From positions 1-64,000 of the forward strand of contig PNNF01000002.1 of the NCBI GenBank assembly GCA_013824085.1: a DNA stretch of 64,000 nucleotides. Reading direction: 5' to 3'. Source of the DNA: Chlorobiaceae bacterium. GTDB lineage: Bacteria > Bacteroidota > Ignavibacteria > Ignavibacteriales > Ignavibacteriaceae. The notes beneath the pieces are model-generated. The model worked only from the letters and a program-made list of their open reading frames with translations. It was not told the DNA's origin and ran no database searches. Below, in pieces: positions 27,306 to 36,149 of the stretch. Numbering within the stretch: position 1 is the first letter of the stretch; each line of letters starts with the position of its first letter. The translations under genes were made by a program, and so were the position numbers.

Positions 27306-28213
27306 TAATAGTAATTGTTGGTCCAACTTGCTCTGGAAAAACTTCCCTTTCTATTGAGCTTGCGAGAGAGTTGAGAACTGAAATTTTATCCGCTGACAGC
27401 CGACAAGTTTTTAAGCATCTAAATATTGGAACAGCTAAACCAAAGACAGAATTACTAAATTCAATCAAGCATCACTTCATCGATTCAATAAATATTGATG
27501 AGAAATTTAATGCAAGTATTTTTGAAGAAGAGGCATTAAAAATAATTGAGAATTTATTTCAGCAAAAAAAAATTCCAATTGTTGTAGGTGGTTCGGGTTT
27601 ATACATCCAAGCTTTAGTTGATGGAATTTTTAATATCGTTTCAACTGATGATGAGATGCGCAACAAATTTTTGGAAATAAAAACAAAAGATGGAGTAGAA
27701 GCTCTTTACAATGAGTTAAAAAATGTTGATCCTGTTTCTGCAGCAAAGATGCTCCCACAAAATTGGAAAAGAGTAACTCGTGCATTAGAAGTTTATTACT
27801 CAACTGGCAGACCAATTTGGGAACTTCAACAACTTTATAAACGCGAGAATGAAATTAATTTTCTTCAATACGGATTAGATTGGGATAGGGAACAACTCTA
27901 TTCAAATATCGAATTACGTGTTGATGAGATGATAAAAAATGGTTTAGTTGAGGAAGTAAATAATGTTCTGTCAAAAGGATATTCGACTATTCTGAATGCG
28001 ATAAATACAGTTGGCTACAAGGAAATAATAAAATATTTAGAAAATGAAATTTCCCTCGATGAAGCAATTTCTTTGATAAAAAGAAATACTCGGCGTTTCG
28101 CTAAAAGGCAGTTGACTTGGTTCAGAAAAGATAAACGAATAAAGTGGATTCCAATAAACGACATAGAACAGATTGAAAAAATTTCTACTGCAATTTTAGA
28201 AGAAGTGTTGTAA
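27293..28213 (+). CDS. miaA: tRNA dimethylallyltransferase MiaA
   Basis: A protein of 306 residues, normal for MiaA. The P-loop GPTCSGKTS, DSRQVF, NIGTAKP, the VVGGSGLYIQAL segment and the QLTWFRKDKRI tail are all present. It adds the isopentenyl group to A37 of tRNAs that read codons beginning with U. The start is a TTG at 27293 inside the end of pcm, the only start that keeps the P-loop near the N-terminus. Confidence 0.95.
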   Translation: MERLVIVIVGPTCSGKTSLSIELARELRTEILSADSRQVFKHLNIGTAKPKTELLNSIKHHFIDSINIDEKFNASIFEEEALKIIENLFQQKKIPIVVGGSGLYIQALVDGIFNIVSTDDEMRNKFLEIKTKDGVEALYNELKNVDPVSAAKMLPQNWKRVTRALEVYYSTGRPIWELQQLYKRENEINFLQYGLDWDREQLYSNIELRVDEMIKNGLVEEVNNVLSKGYSTILNAINTVGYKEIIKYLENEISLDEAISLIKRNTRRFAKRQLTWFRKDKRIKWIPINDIEQIEKISTAILEEVL

Positions 28214-28383
28214 ATTGTATCCGTGATTTTATATGAATAAATGGCTTCTAAATTTACTCTTTTTATCGAACCAAGTAGATCAATAGTGAGTTTTTATCCG
28301 ACAGAAAAAGAGTTTATTCAAGAGAAGTAATTTGTGTTATACTTGCTCCCGAATTTTGGAAATACACTACTTAGAAGATTAGT

Positions 28384-28419
28384 ATGAAAAAAAAGGTATT
28401 AATTCTTGGGAGCACGTAA
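28384..28419 (+). pseudogene. Possible 5' remnant of a Rossmann-type gene (dxr-like leader)
   Basis: In the 279-bp gap between miaA and the AtuA gene a short frame reads MKKKVLILGST then stop. This is the usual beginning of 1-deoxyxylulose-5-phosphate reductoisomerase (MKKxVxILGSTGSIG) and some nucleotide-binding enzymes, but nothing further matches. It may be a leftover of a deleted copy or chance. The remainder of the gap shows no gene. Confidence 0.25.
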
Positions 28420-28492
28420 GAATAATTTGCAATGAGAAGATTTTCAATCGATATTTTAGTAAAAATTCTAAATAAATAAACTGAAGAAATTA

Positions 28493-29869
28493 ATGAAAGA
28501 AAAAATTAAAATAGCATCGGGGCAAGGTTTTTGGGGTGACTTAATTGATGCTCCTTATCATCAAGTAATTAAAGGAGATATCGACTATCTCGTTATGGAT
28601 TACTTAGCTGAAGTAACTATGTCAATTTTGCAAAAACAGAAGAATAAGAATCCCGACTTGGGTTATGCAAAAGATATTCCAGATTTGATGAAAAGAATAC
28701 TTCCAATTTGTGTGGATAAAAAAATTAAAGTTATCACAAATGGTGGAGGAGTAAATCCAAAGGCTTGCGCTAAAGCTGTAATTGATGTTGCTAAATCTCT
28801 TAATATAAAAGACTTAAAGGTGGCAGTTGTTGATGGAGATGACATTTTACAACTTGTTGATAACTTTGTTTCGCAAGGAGCACCTTTGAAGAATATGGAA
28901 TCTGGTGAACCGATTGAAACAGTAAAAAGTGATTTACTAAGTGCAAATGTCTATTTCGGAGCATTCCCAATTGTGGAAGCATTAAAATTGGGAGCAGATA
29001 TCGTAATTACGGGTAGAACTACCGACACAGGACTAACGCTTGCTCCGATGATTTACGAATTCAATTGGTCAGAAAATGATTTTGATAAATTGGCTGCAGG
29101 AACTGTGGCAGGACATATTTTAGAATGCGGAGCACAGGCGAGTGGCGGTAATTTTTTGGGAGATTGGGAATCAATTCCTAACATGGCTGAAATTGGTTTT
29201 CCAATTGCTGAAGCTTATCCCGATGGAGAAGTTATCATTACAAAGCACGCATCCTTAGGAGGTTGGGTAATTGTTGAAACTGTCTCAGAACAATTGCTTT
29301 ATGAAATTGGAGATCCAAAAAATTATATCACTCCAGATTGCGTCGCTGATTTTACTTCAATAAAAATTAAACAAGTTGGAAAAGATAGAGTTCGTGTTTA
29401 TGACGTAAAAGGAACTGAGCCGACAAAATTTTATAAAGTTTCTGCTTCATATAAAAAAGGATTTTCTGCGACAGGTTCTCTAACTTATTCTTGGCCAAAA
29501 GCATTAACAAAAGCAAAAGCTGCTGATCAAATTTTGCGAACTCGTTTACAAATCTTAAACTTAAAGTTTGATGAAATAAGTTCTGAGTTTGTTGGTTTTA
29601 ATGCTTGTCATGGACCACTCGCAAAAGAAATTAATGAAGACGATATTAATGAAATCACTTTGAGATTTGGAGTTAGATCTGATGACTATTCTGCAGTCGA
29701 AAGATTCAGTAGAGAGATTGCACCATTGATTTTAACAGGTCCTCCGAGTGTAACTGGATTTGCTGGTGGAAGACCTAAACCAAGTGAAGTAGTTGCCTTC
29801 TGGCCCGCATTAATTCCCAAAATTTTAGTTCAACCAAAAATTACATTATTTAAATCAGATGAAAATTAA
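28493..29869 (+). CDS. AtuA-like acyclic terpene utilization family protein (DUF1446)
   Basis: A protein of 458 residues. The start IASGQGFWGD, the ITNGGGVNPKACA segment, the TGRTTDTGL segment and the LECGAQASGGNF region are characteristic of the DUF1446/AtuA family. Members are linked genetically to acyclic terpene or branched acyl breakdown in Pseudomonas, but the reaction is not established. It overlaps by 11 bp with a small protein that corresponds to the AtuA C-terminal domain, so the two probably form one two-subunit enzyme. Confidence 0.85.
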   Translation: MKEKIKIASGQGFWGDLIDAPYHQVIKGDIDYLVMDYLAEVTMSILQKQKNKNPDLGYAKDIPDLMKRILPICVDKKIKVITNGGGVNPKACAKAVIDVAKSLNIKDLKVAVVDGDDILQLVDNFVSQGAPLKNMESGEPIETVKSDLLSANVYFGAFPIVEALKLGADIVITGRTTDTGLTLAPMIYEFNWSENDFDKLAAGTVAGHILECGAQASGGNFLGDWESIPNMAEIGFPIAEAYPDGEVIITKHASLGGWVIVETVSEQLLYEIGDPKNYITPDCVADFTSIKIKQVGKDRVRVYDVKGTEPTKFYKVSASYKKGFSATGSLTYSWPKALTKAKAADQILRTRLQILNLKFDEISSEFVGFNACHGPLAKEINEDDINEITLRFGVRSDDYSAVERFSREIAPLILTGPPSVTGFAGGRPKPSEVVAFWPALIPKILVQPKITLFKSDEN

Positions 29870-30182
29870 ATTAATAGACATAGCTCACGGAAGAAGTGGC
29901 GACAAAGGGGATGCAGCAAACATCGGCATTATTGCGTTTAATGATGAAGGTTATAAAATAATTGAAAAATATTTAACTGCTGAGATTGTAAAAAAACATT
30001 TTGAAAATATCTGTTTTGGAGAAGTCGAGAGATTTGAACTTCCAAACTTAAAGGCTCTCAACTTTATTCTCCATAATACTCTTGGCGGTGGTGGCACTGT
30101 TTCACTTAAATTAGACGCTCAAGGGAAAACTTTAGCAGCCGCATTGTTGCGAATAGAATTAGAAATTAATACTGATCAATAG
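29859..30182 (+). CDS. AtuA-related small protein (C-terminal domain subunit)
   Basis: A protein of 107 residues with the motif AHGRSGDKGDAANIG near the start and NTLGGGGTVSLKLDAQGK near the end. Both are typical of the domain fused to the C-terminus of longer DUF1446 proteins and found as a separate gene in other genomes. Its start overlaps the larger gene, consistent with coupled translation of a heteromer. Function follows the AtuA partner and is not known biochemically. The prfB gene begins 9 bp later. Confidence 0.85.
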   Translation: MKIKLIDIAHGRSGDKGDAANIGIIAFNDEGYKIIEKYLTAEIVKKHFENICFGEVERFELPNLKALNFILHNTLGGGGTVSLKLDAQGKTLAAALLRIELEINTDQ

Positions 30183-30191
30183 GAGTTCAAA

Positions 30192-31293
30192 ATGTACGAA
30201 GAAGAGATAAGAACATTAAAAATTTACAACACCAGAATTGAGAAGTTAAGAGGTTATCTTTAACGTCGCTAAGAAAGAAGAGCGACAAGCAACACTTCAG
30301 AAAAAGACTGAAGAAAATGGATTTTGGAATGATCAAAAAGAAGCACAAAAAGTTTTGCAAGAAATTAAATTGCTTCAAGATTGGATTGGAGTTTGGAGTA
30401 AGTTAAAAGTTAAGTATGATAATATTTCTGAGTTAATTGAATTAGCTGCTTCGGAGAAGGATGATTCTTTCATCGGTGAAATTCAGAAAGAGCTGGATGA
30501 TCTCTTTAACGAGATTGAAAAAGTTGAATTCAAAAGCATGCTAAGCGGAAAAGATGATCCGAACAATTGTATATTATCGATCCATTCCGGTGCAGGTGGA
30601 ACTGAAGCGCAAGATTGGGCTGAGATGCTGATGAGAATGTATCTGCGATGGGCTGAAGCTAATGGTTACAAGGCTTCTATAGTTGATTTACTTGATGGCG
30701 ATGGTGCAGGAATTAAAAGTGCTGAAATTGAAATCACTGGGGAATACGCTTTCGGTTATCTCAAAGCTGAAAATGGCGTTCATCGTTTAGTTAGAATTTC
30801 TCCATTCGATGCGAATAAAAAAAGACACACTTCTTTCGCTTCTGTCTATGTGATTCCTGAAATTGATGATACTATTGAGATTGAAATTAATCTCGCTGAC
30901 TTGAGAATCGATACATTTCGTTCAGGTGGAAAAGGTGGACAGAACGTAAACAAAGTTGAAACTGCCGTGCGAATTACTCATCTTCCATCTGGGCTTGTTG
31001 CTGCTTGTCAAAGTGAACGTTCGCAAGCACAAAATAAAAATAATGCATTCAAGTTGTTGAAATCAAAGTTATACCAAAAAGAGAAAGAAAAACTTGAAGC
31101 TGAAATTGATGAGATTGAAAAAAATAAAATGAAGATTGAATGGGGAAGTCAAATTCGTTCTTATGTCTTCCACCCATACAATATGGTAAAGGACCATCGC
31201 ACTGATGTTGAAACGTCTGATGTTCAAGGCGTTATGAATGGAGATCTTGAAAAATTTATTAAAGGTTATCTCTTAAAATTTAGTGGCAACTAA
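30192..31293 (+). CDS. prfB: Peptide chain release factor 2 (programmed +1 frameshift)
   Basis: The gene starts at the ATG at 30192, 6 bp after an AGGAG ribosome-binding site (30181-30185). Frame 1 gives 23 codons ending LRGYL and then a stop at 30261-30263. A +1 shift at CTT-T continues with N-V-A-K-K into the long frame to 31293, giving 366 residues, the same size as other RF2 proteins. The main frame has [15 protein letters not shown] (catalytic GGQ) and the anticodon-mimic SPF in RISPFDANK, which defines RF2 rather than RF1. RF2 terminates translation at UGA and UAA. The frameshift site is normally CUU-UGA-C; here it is CUU-UAA-C (see findings). Confidence 0.95.
30249..30264 (+). promoter_or_regulatory. 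prfB programmed +1 frameshift site with UAA stop
   Basis: AGAGGT (30249-30254, Shine-Dalgarno-like), TAT (30255-30257), CTT (30258-30260), TAA (30261-30263), C (30264). The 3-nt spacing between the stimulator and the slippery CTT is as in the classical RF2 site. The zero-frame stop is TAA where TGA is usual. Confidence 0.92.
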
Positions 31294-31306
31294 TTTTTTT
31301 CAAAAA

Positions 31307-31948
31307 TTATTCAATAAGTTTTTTTAACTCGTTTAATTCATTCTCTATTGTCGAAACTTTTTCTTCGAGCTTGGTAATTTTTTCGAGCAACGTTTCTATC
31401 GAGAGTTCATTTTTATCAGCGACTTTTGAATTGAGATCAACATTAATTTCACCTGCAAATAATTGGGCGTAACGTTGCTCTTTCATTCCTGTTTGGCGAG
31501 GTAATTTTTTTATTACTTCGCTTTGAAATTTTAGATTGATTGCATCAATTGTTTTTTCAACTTCGGATAAATCCAGAAATTCAAAATATCTATAACTTCT
31601 GTTTTTTATTTCTCCAACAGTTTGCGGACCTCGAAGCATCAAAGTGTTTAATACAGCAACTTCATTTTTTTCGAGAGAAAATTTTTCACTGAAGAGTTGT
31701 TTATATTTTGGCGTTCTTATTCCATCACCCGTAATTCGAGTCATCCAACCTTTGAGCCGTAATTCTTCAACTGCTGTATGAACTTCATTCACTTCATAGC
31801 TAACAACTGGCTCACGATTACTCTTTTGATTGCAAGCATTCATGATTGAATTTATTGTCATTGGATAATATTCCGGAGTGGTAATTTCTTTCTCTATTAA
31901 TGCAGAAATAACTCTGATCTCAATTTCACTAAAGATTAAAGCCATCAT
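31307..31948 (-). CDS. YceH family protein (UPF0502/DUF480)
   Basis: A protein of 213 residues. Two winged-helix domains: the first has SALIEKEITTPEYYPMT and NACNQKSNREP, the second LMLRGPQTVGEIKNR and QRYAQLF. A C-terminal coiled-coil tail ends ENELNELKKLIE. These are the signatures of the YceH family, whose function is unknown but whose fold suggests DNA binding. Its start overlaps the end of the upstream aminotransferase gene by 20 bp, so they are coupled. Confidence 0.88.
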   Translation of the reverse strand: MMALIFSEIEIRVISALIEKEITTPEYYPMTINSIMNACNQKSNREPVVSYEVNEVHTAVEELRLKGWMTRITGDGIRTPKYKQLFSEKFSLEKNEVAVLNTLMLRGPQTVGEIKNRSYRYFEFLDLSEVEKTIDAINLKFQSEVIKKLPRQTGMKEQRYAQLFAGEINVDLNSKVADKNELSIETLLEKITKLEEKVSTIENELNELKKLIE

Positions 31949-33101
31949 AAACCTTCTTAACTAATGTTAATAATTTTTGTGCAGAATTGTAAAGGACTTC
32001 TTCCGATTTCGCAAAACAAATTCGAATTAATTTTCTCTCATTTTTATTTGTGTAAAATGGCGATAATGGAATTACAGCAATTCCAAATTCTTTTACTAAC
32101 TTCATAGCAAAATCAAAATCATGTAGATCAGAAAATTCAGAATAATCCAACAACTGAAAGTAAGTTCCTTTTGATGGAACAATTTTAAAATCAGAATTGA
32201 AAAGTTGATTGTTAAAATAATCGCGCTTCGCTTCATAAAATTTTCCGAGTGAATGATACTTCTCCTCAATATTCATATAGTCAGAATAAGCATACTGAAT
32301 TGGAGTATTAACAGAGAAGACGTTGAATTGATGCACCTTTCTAAACTCTTTCGTTAAATTTTCAGGAGCTAAAACATAACCCATTTTCCATCCAGTGGTG
32401 TGATAAGTTTTGCCAAAAGAAAAAACAAGAATAGATTTTGAAATTAAATTTTTGTACAACGCAACAGAACAATGTTTGTGATTATCAAAAATTATATGTT
32501 CATAAACTTCATCTGACAAAATTAATATATCCCGATTAGAAATAATTTCTTCAAGTATCTTGATGTCCTGCTCTGTTATTATTGATCCAGATGGATTATG
32601 CGGTGAATTAATAATTATCATTATTGTTCTTGAAGAAATTTTTTGTTTCACTTCATCCCAATCAAAATAAAAATCATCACCCTTGAGTTCAATTGGAATA
32701 GGAACACCGCCCGCCATTATTATTGCAGGAATGTAAGAATCATAAGCAGGTTCAAAAACTATCACTTCATCACCAACTCCAACAGAAGCTAGAATAGCTG
32801 TAAACAAAGCCTGAGTCGCACCTGCTGTAATTGTAATTTCAGTATCTGGATTGTAACGCTCTCCATACAACTTGAAAATTTTTTGTGAAATTATTTCTCT
32901 AAGTTTTGGAATTCCCGGCATTGGTGCGTATTGATTTTGTCCTTCAATTTGGTATTTGTGCACTAAATCAATTAACTCTTTGTCGCAATTAAAATCGGGA
33001 AATCCTTGAGAGAGATTTATCGCCGAATAATCACGAGCCATTTGCGACATCGTTGCAAAAATACTTGTTCCAACATTTGGGAGTTTTGATTCTATCTTCA
33101 T
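31929..33101 (-). CDS. Class I/II aminotransferase (methionine aminotransferase YbdL-like)
   Basis: A protein of 390 residues, fold type I PLP. Visible: INLSQGFPDF near residue 30, ITAGATQALF near 90, NSPHNPSG near 166, and the Schiff-base lysine in SFGKTYHTTGWKMGY near 233, with a final Arg in LIRICFAK. Sequence style matches YbdL and the kynurenine-oxoglutarate transaminase group, which prefer methionine and aromatic amino acids. It overlaps MmcQ/YjbR upstream by 4 bp and YceH downstream. Methionine transamination could connect with the methionine lyase-like gene at 4 kb, but this is inference. Confidence 0.85.
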   Translation of the reverse strand: MKIESKLPNVGTSIFATMSQMARDYSAINLSQGFPDFNCDKELIDLVHKYQIEGQNQYAPMPGIPKLREIISQKIFKLYGERYNPDTEITITAGATQALFTAILASVGVGDEVIVFEPAYDSYIPAIIMAGGVPIPIELKGDDFYFDWDEVKQKISSRTIMIIINSPHNPSGSIITEQDIKILEEIISNRDILILSDEVYEHIIFDNHKHCSVALYKNLISKSILVFSFGKTYHTTGWKMGYVLAPENLTKEFRKVHQFNVFSVNTPIQYAYSDYMNIEEKYHSLGKFYEAKRDYFNNQLFNSDFKIVPSKGTYFQLLDYSEFSDLHDFDFAMKLVKEFGIAVIPLSPFYTNKNERKLIRICFAKSEEVLYNSAQKLLTLVKKVYDGFNL

Positions 33102-33442
33102 TTTAATTTTTTCTTTTTATTTGTTAGTGATAACAGAATAAGATTATACGAATTATCAATCATCTTAAAAATTAATTCACTCGGAACTGAATTGTTTAGT
33201 TCAATTGTGTTCCAGTGAATTTTATTCATATGGTAGCCCGGAGTAATAGCAACATATTTTTCACGCAATTCTATTGCTTCCTCTGGGTCACACTTTACAT
33301 TTATCGAAAATGGATGCTTCAAGTTCATTATCAAAAAAATTTTTCCGCAAACTTTATAAACGGGTGAATCTTTATCGAAAGGGAGACTTTCAGCAACATC
33401 TTTTTTTCTTAAACAATATTTTCGAATTTCTTCTAAATCCAT
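33098..33442 (-). CDS. MmcQ/YjbR family DNA-binding-like protein
   Basis: A protein of 114 residues. The pattern DLEEIRKYCLRKKDVAESLP, then PVYKVCGKIFL, KCDPEEAIELRE and PGYHMNKIHWNTI is that of the MmcQ/YjbR family (CyaY-like fold). Its biochemical function is unknown; relatives were proposed to bind DNA. It is the first gene of a minus-strand trio with the aminotransferase and YceH (4-bp and 20-bp overlaps). Confidence 0.88.
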   Translation of the reverse strand: MDLEEIRKYCLRKKDVAESLPFDKDSPVYKVCGKIFLIMNLKHPFSINVKCDPEEAIELREKYVAITPGYHMNKIHWNTIELNNSVPSELIFKMIDNSYNLILLSLTNKKKKLK

Positions 33443-33525
33443 TTTTATTTAAATAGTTGTTTAACAAAATTAAAAAATTATCGTTAATATTGGCTTGATA
33501 TTATTCAAAATTTACAAGGAGTAAA

Positions 33526-34206
33526 ATGACAGAAAAAGATATCGCTATGATCGCAGAAATTTTTGGTACACTTTACAAACCTCATCCTTGGCACGGATTA
33601 CCGATTGGAAATGAGTTTCCCGAAATTGTAAATGTTTATATCGAGATAGTGCCGACGGATACTATGAAATATGAGATGGACAAAAGAACCGGACATCTTA
33701 AAATTGATAGACCACAACGATTCTCAAATTTTTGTCCTGCTCCTTATGGATTTATTCCTCAAACTTTTTGTGATGAAAAAGTTGGCGAATTTTGTGGATT
33801 AAAAATTAATCGAAAGGGAATGAAAGGCGATGGCGATCCGCTTGATATTTGCGTCTTAACTGAAAAAGATCTGAACCAAGGCGGAATTACTTTAACTGCA
33901 AATCCAATTGGTGGGCTTAGAATGATTGATGGCGATGAAGCTGATGACAAAATTATTGCGGTATTAAAAGATGATGCAGTCTATGGAAGATATCAAGATA
34001 TTTCCGAGTGTCCTCCGCAAGTTGTAGAAAGATTAAAACATTATTTCTTGACTTACAAAGAAATTCCTAATGCGTTGAAGAAAACCAAAACTCAGATAAC
34101 AGACGTTTACGGTAGATTTGAAGCCTTTGAAATCATTAACAGAAGTTATAGTGATTATATAAATAAGTTTGGGAAGGTGCACGAACTTCTAAAAAATATT
34201 ACTTAA
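33526..34206 (+). CDS. ppa: Inorganic pyrophosphatase (class I)
   Basis: A protein of 226 residues. The metal-binding signature DGDPLD lies in KGDGDPLDICVL; YEMDKRTGHLKIDRP and NFCPAPYGFIPQT are the usual substrate-site segments. A clear ribosome-binding site AAGGAG sits 8 bp before the ATG. It hydrolyses pyrophosphate to phosphate in the cytoplasm. It is slightly longer than the common 175-residue bacterial form because of an N-terminal extension (HPWHGLPIGNEFP) seen in a subgroup of this family. Confidence 0.94.
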   Translation: MTEKDIAMIAEIFGTLYKPHPWHGLPIGNEFPEIVNVYIEIVPTDTMKYEMDKRTGHLKIDRPQRFSNFCPAPYGFIPQTFCDEKVGEFCGLKINRKGMKGDGDPLDICVLTEKDLNQGGITLTANPIGGLRMIDGDEADDKIIAVLKDDAVYGRYQDISECPPQVVERLKHYFLTYKEIPNALKKTKTQITDVYGRFEAFEIINRSYSDYINKFGKVHELLKNIT

Positions 34207-34262
34207 TAAAAATAATTATAGATTGTTAATTAGCTACTTTTGAAAAATATCTGCTGCTGTCG

Positions 34263-34292
34263 CCCTTACTCCGAAATAATTCGGAGGAAGGG
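34263..34292. repeat. Inverted repeat (hairpin) downstream of ppa
   Basis: CCCTT-A-CTCCGAA, loop ATAA, TTCGGAG-G-AAGGG: 12 paired bases with one A/G mismatch. No T-run follows, so it is not a standard terminator; it looks like a REP-type palindrome. It lies between ppa and the exonuclease gene. Confidence 0.65.
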
Positions 34293-34380
34293 TCTCGAAT
34301 CCTTTAGAATCAATATATTTCGCTACTCTCATCAAGACTAAAAAATAATTCAGGGAGACTTGGTTAGCTATTAATTCTTC

Positions 34381-34410
34381 AATCTTCAATCTTCAATCTT
34401 TAATCTTCAA
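34381..34410. repeat. Short tandem repeat, 7-bp unit AATCTTC
   Basis: Four head-to-tail AATCTTC-type units (one is AATCTTT), preceded by one imperfect copy (34373-34380). The array runs across the stop codon (34407-34409) of the minus-strand exonuclease gene. Confidence 0.75.
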
Positions 34411-36059
34411 TTGTGCTTTTTTATCGCCCTAAACAATTCCTCTTTCGCTTCATAGTTCTGAAGATAATAGACGTTTGTCTTGTTTCTATTCTTTACAATC
34501 CAGTTTAAAATTATTTTCATTTTTTCAAGATCTTCATCAGTCGGTAAAAAATTTATTTGTCTTGTCTTTTCAAAGTAATCGTTCAAAGCAGTTTCAAATG
34601 AATTCGATTTACTTAACTCATTTCCTTTTACAAAAACTTTTCCCTCAAGCAGAAGAATAAAATCGGAATTATTTTTTTCATCGACTTTGATTAATACATT
34701 TGCTTTGTTTACTGGCTCTGCAAGTAAAGAAGTTTTGTGAACTTGTGAAAGAACAAGATTAATTAAATCTCGCACTTCCGCCGCTTGCTCATATTTTTTT
34801 TGTTCAGAAAGATTTTTCATTTTTTTTAGGAGTCGGTCTAAAGCAAACTGATTTTTCCCATTCATAAAATCATAAATTTTATTTAGCTCGTCTTGATAGA
34901 TCGATTTATCCTTATTAACACAGGGTGCGGTGCATCTTTCAATTTCTGCTAAGAAACATCTTTTCCCTTTTGAAAATTCTTTCTCTCTACATTCTCTTAG
35001 CAAAAATACTTTATCTAACAGTTCGATTATCTTTTCTGCATTTCTTCGTGAAACGAAAAGTCCAAAATAATCATCTCCATCAAAATCAAAATATTTTACA
35101 ATTTCAGTTTTCGGGAAGTCGTGAGAAGTGGAGATTTTTAAAAAGAATTTATTTCCGTAATCTTTTAATTGAACATTATGTTTAGGCAAAACTTTTTTGA
35201 TAAATTCTGCTTCGTATAAAAATGCAGTTAACTCTGAATTCGTTTCGTGTGTCTTAACAGTTCGAGCTTGTTGAATAATTTTTTTTGCTTTTTTCGGCGC
35301 TGAACTTGAGACATAAGTTTTTATTCGATCACGAATTGACTTCGCCTTCCCGACATAAATTATTTCTTTTTTTGAATTCAGAAAATAATAAACACCAGGT
35401 GAGTGCGTAAGATTAGAAATATCAACTGCTAACTCATTCGTAATTTTTGTAGATGGAGAAATTACAACTCTACTTTGGAATTGAATTAAATCTGAAGCGG
35501 AGTAAATTGAATATTCATCTTTCAATATCTTCAACATTTTTATAAATATTCTTGCAGTCGTCATTGCATCTGATAAAGCTCGGTGTGAATCATCTTGTTT
35601 TATTCTGAAGTGCCGTGCAAGACTTGAAAGCGATTTACTTTTCAAAAACGGGAACAATTTTCTTCCGATGTTTAACGTACAAAACTGCAATGGCTTAAAA
35701 CTTTCCACTCCACATATTTGAAATTCTTTCCGCAAAAAACTTAAATCAAATGAAAAATTATGTCCACCAACAAGGCAGCCATCAATAAAATTACTAATCT
35801 CTAAATGAATATCTTCAAAGAAAGGAGCGTTATAAACATCTTTATTTGAAATGCCTGTTAACGATGTAATGAAATTGGGAATTTCTCTCCCTGGATTCAC
35901 AAATGAATTGTATGAATCAATTATTTTTCCCCCTTGAATTTTAACAATTCCTATTTCTATAATGTTGTTATAGCGAGCATTTAAGCCTGTTGTCTCAACG
36001 TCTATCACGCAATAAGCAACATCATCTGTAAGGGCTGATAAATTATTTTGAAAGTTCAT
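34407..36059 (-). CDS. DnaQ-type exonuclease fused to GIY-YIG (UvrC-like) nuclease domain
   Basis: A protein of 550 residues. The N-terminal domain (about 10-175) is a DEDDh exonuclease: DVETTG, NFSFD and HRALSDA supply the catalytic acids and His. The middle domain (about 215-300) is a GIY-YIG endonuclease: SPGVYYFLNSKKEIIYVGKAKSIRDRI. A UVR-like helix pair follows (KKYEQAAEVRDLI, near 425). The C-terminal RNase H-like nuclease of full UvrC is absent. Fusions of this type occur in other bacteria and resemble Cho plus epsilon. A role in DNA damage repair is likely; the substrate is unknown. It is transcribed alone on the minus strand and diverges from the YmdB-like gene. Confidence 0.9.
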   Translation of the reverse strand: MNFQNNLSALTDDVAYCVIDVETTGLNARYNNIIEIGIVKIQGGKIIDSYNSFVNPGREIPNFITSLTGISNKDVYNAPFFEDIHLEISNFIDGCLVGGHNFSFDLSFLRKEFQICGVESFKPLQFCTLNIGRKLFPFLKSKSLSSLARHFRIKQDDSHRALSDAMTTARIFIKMLKILKDEYSIYSASDLIQFQSRVVISPSTKITNELAVDISNLTHSPGVYYFLNSKKEIIYVGKAKSIRDRIKTYVSSSAPKKAKKIIQQARTVKTHETNSELTAFLYEAEFIKKVLPKHNVQLKDYGNKFFLKISTSHDFPKTEIVKYFDFDGDDYFGLFVSRRNAEKIIELLDKVFLLRECREKEFSKGKRCFLAEIERCTAPCVNKDKSIYQDELNKIYDFMNGKNQFALDRLLKKMKNLSEQKKYEQAAEVRDLINLVLSQVHKTSLLAEPVNKANVLIKVDEKNNSDFILLLEGKVFVKGNELSKSNSFETALNDYFEKTRQINFLPTDEDLEKMKIILNWIVKNRNKTNVYYLQNYEAKEELFRAIKKHN

Positions 36060-36149
36060 ATTAAAAAATAAGCTGAAACTTAGGCATAATCAAAAAAAAC
36101 AATTAATTTAATGACTGAAAAGTTTTTTTTTATAGTAGTAAGATAGGTA

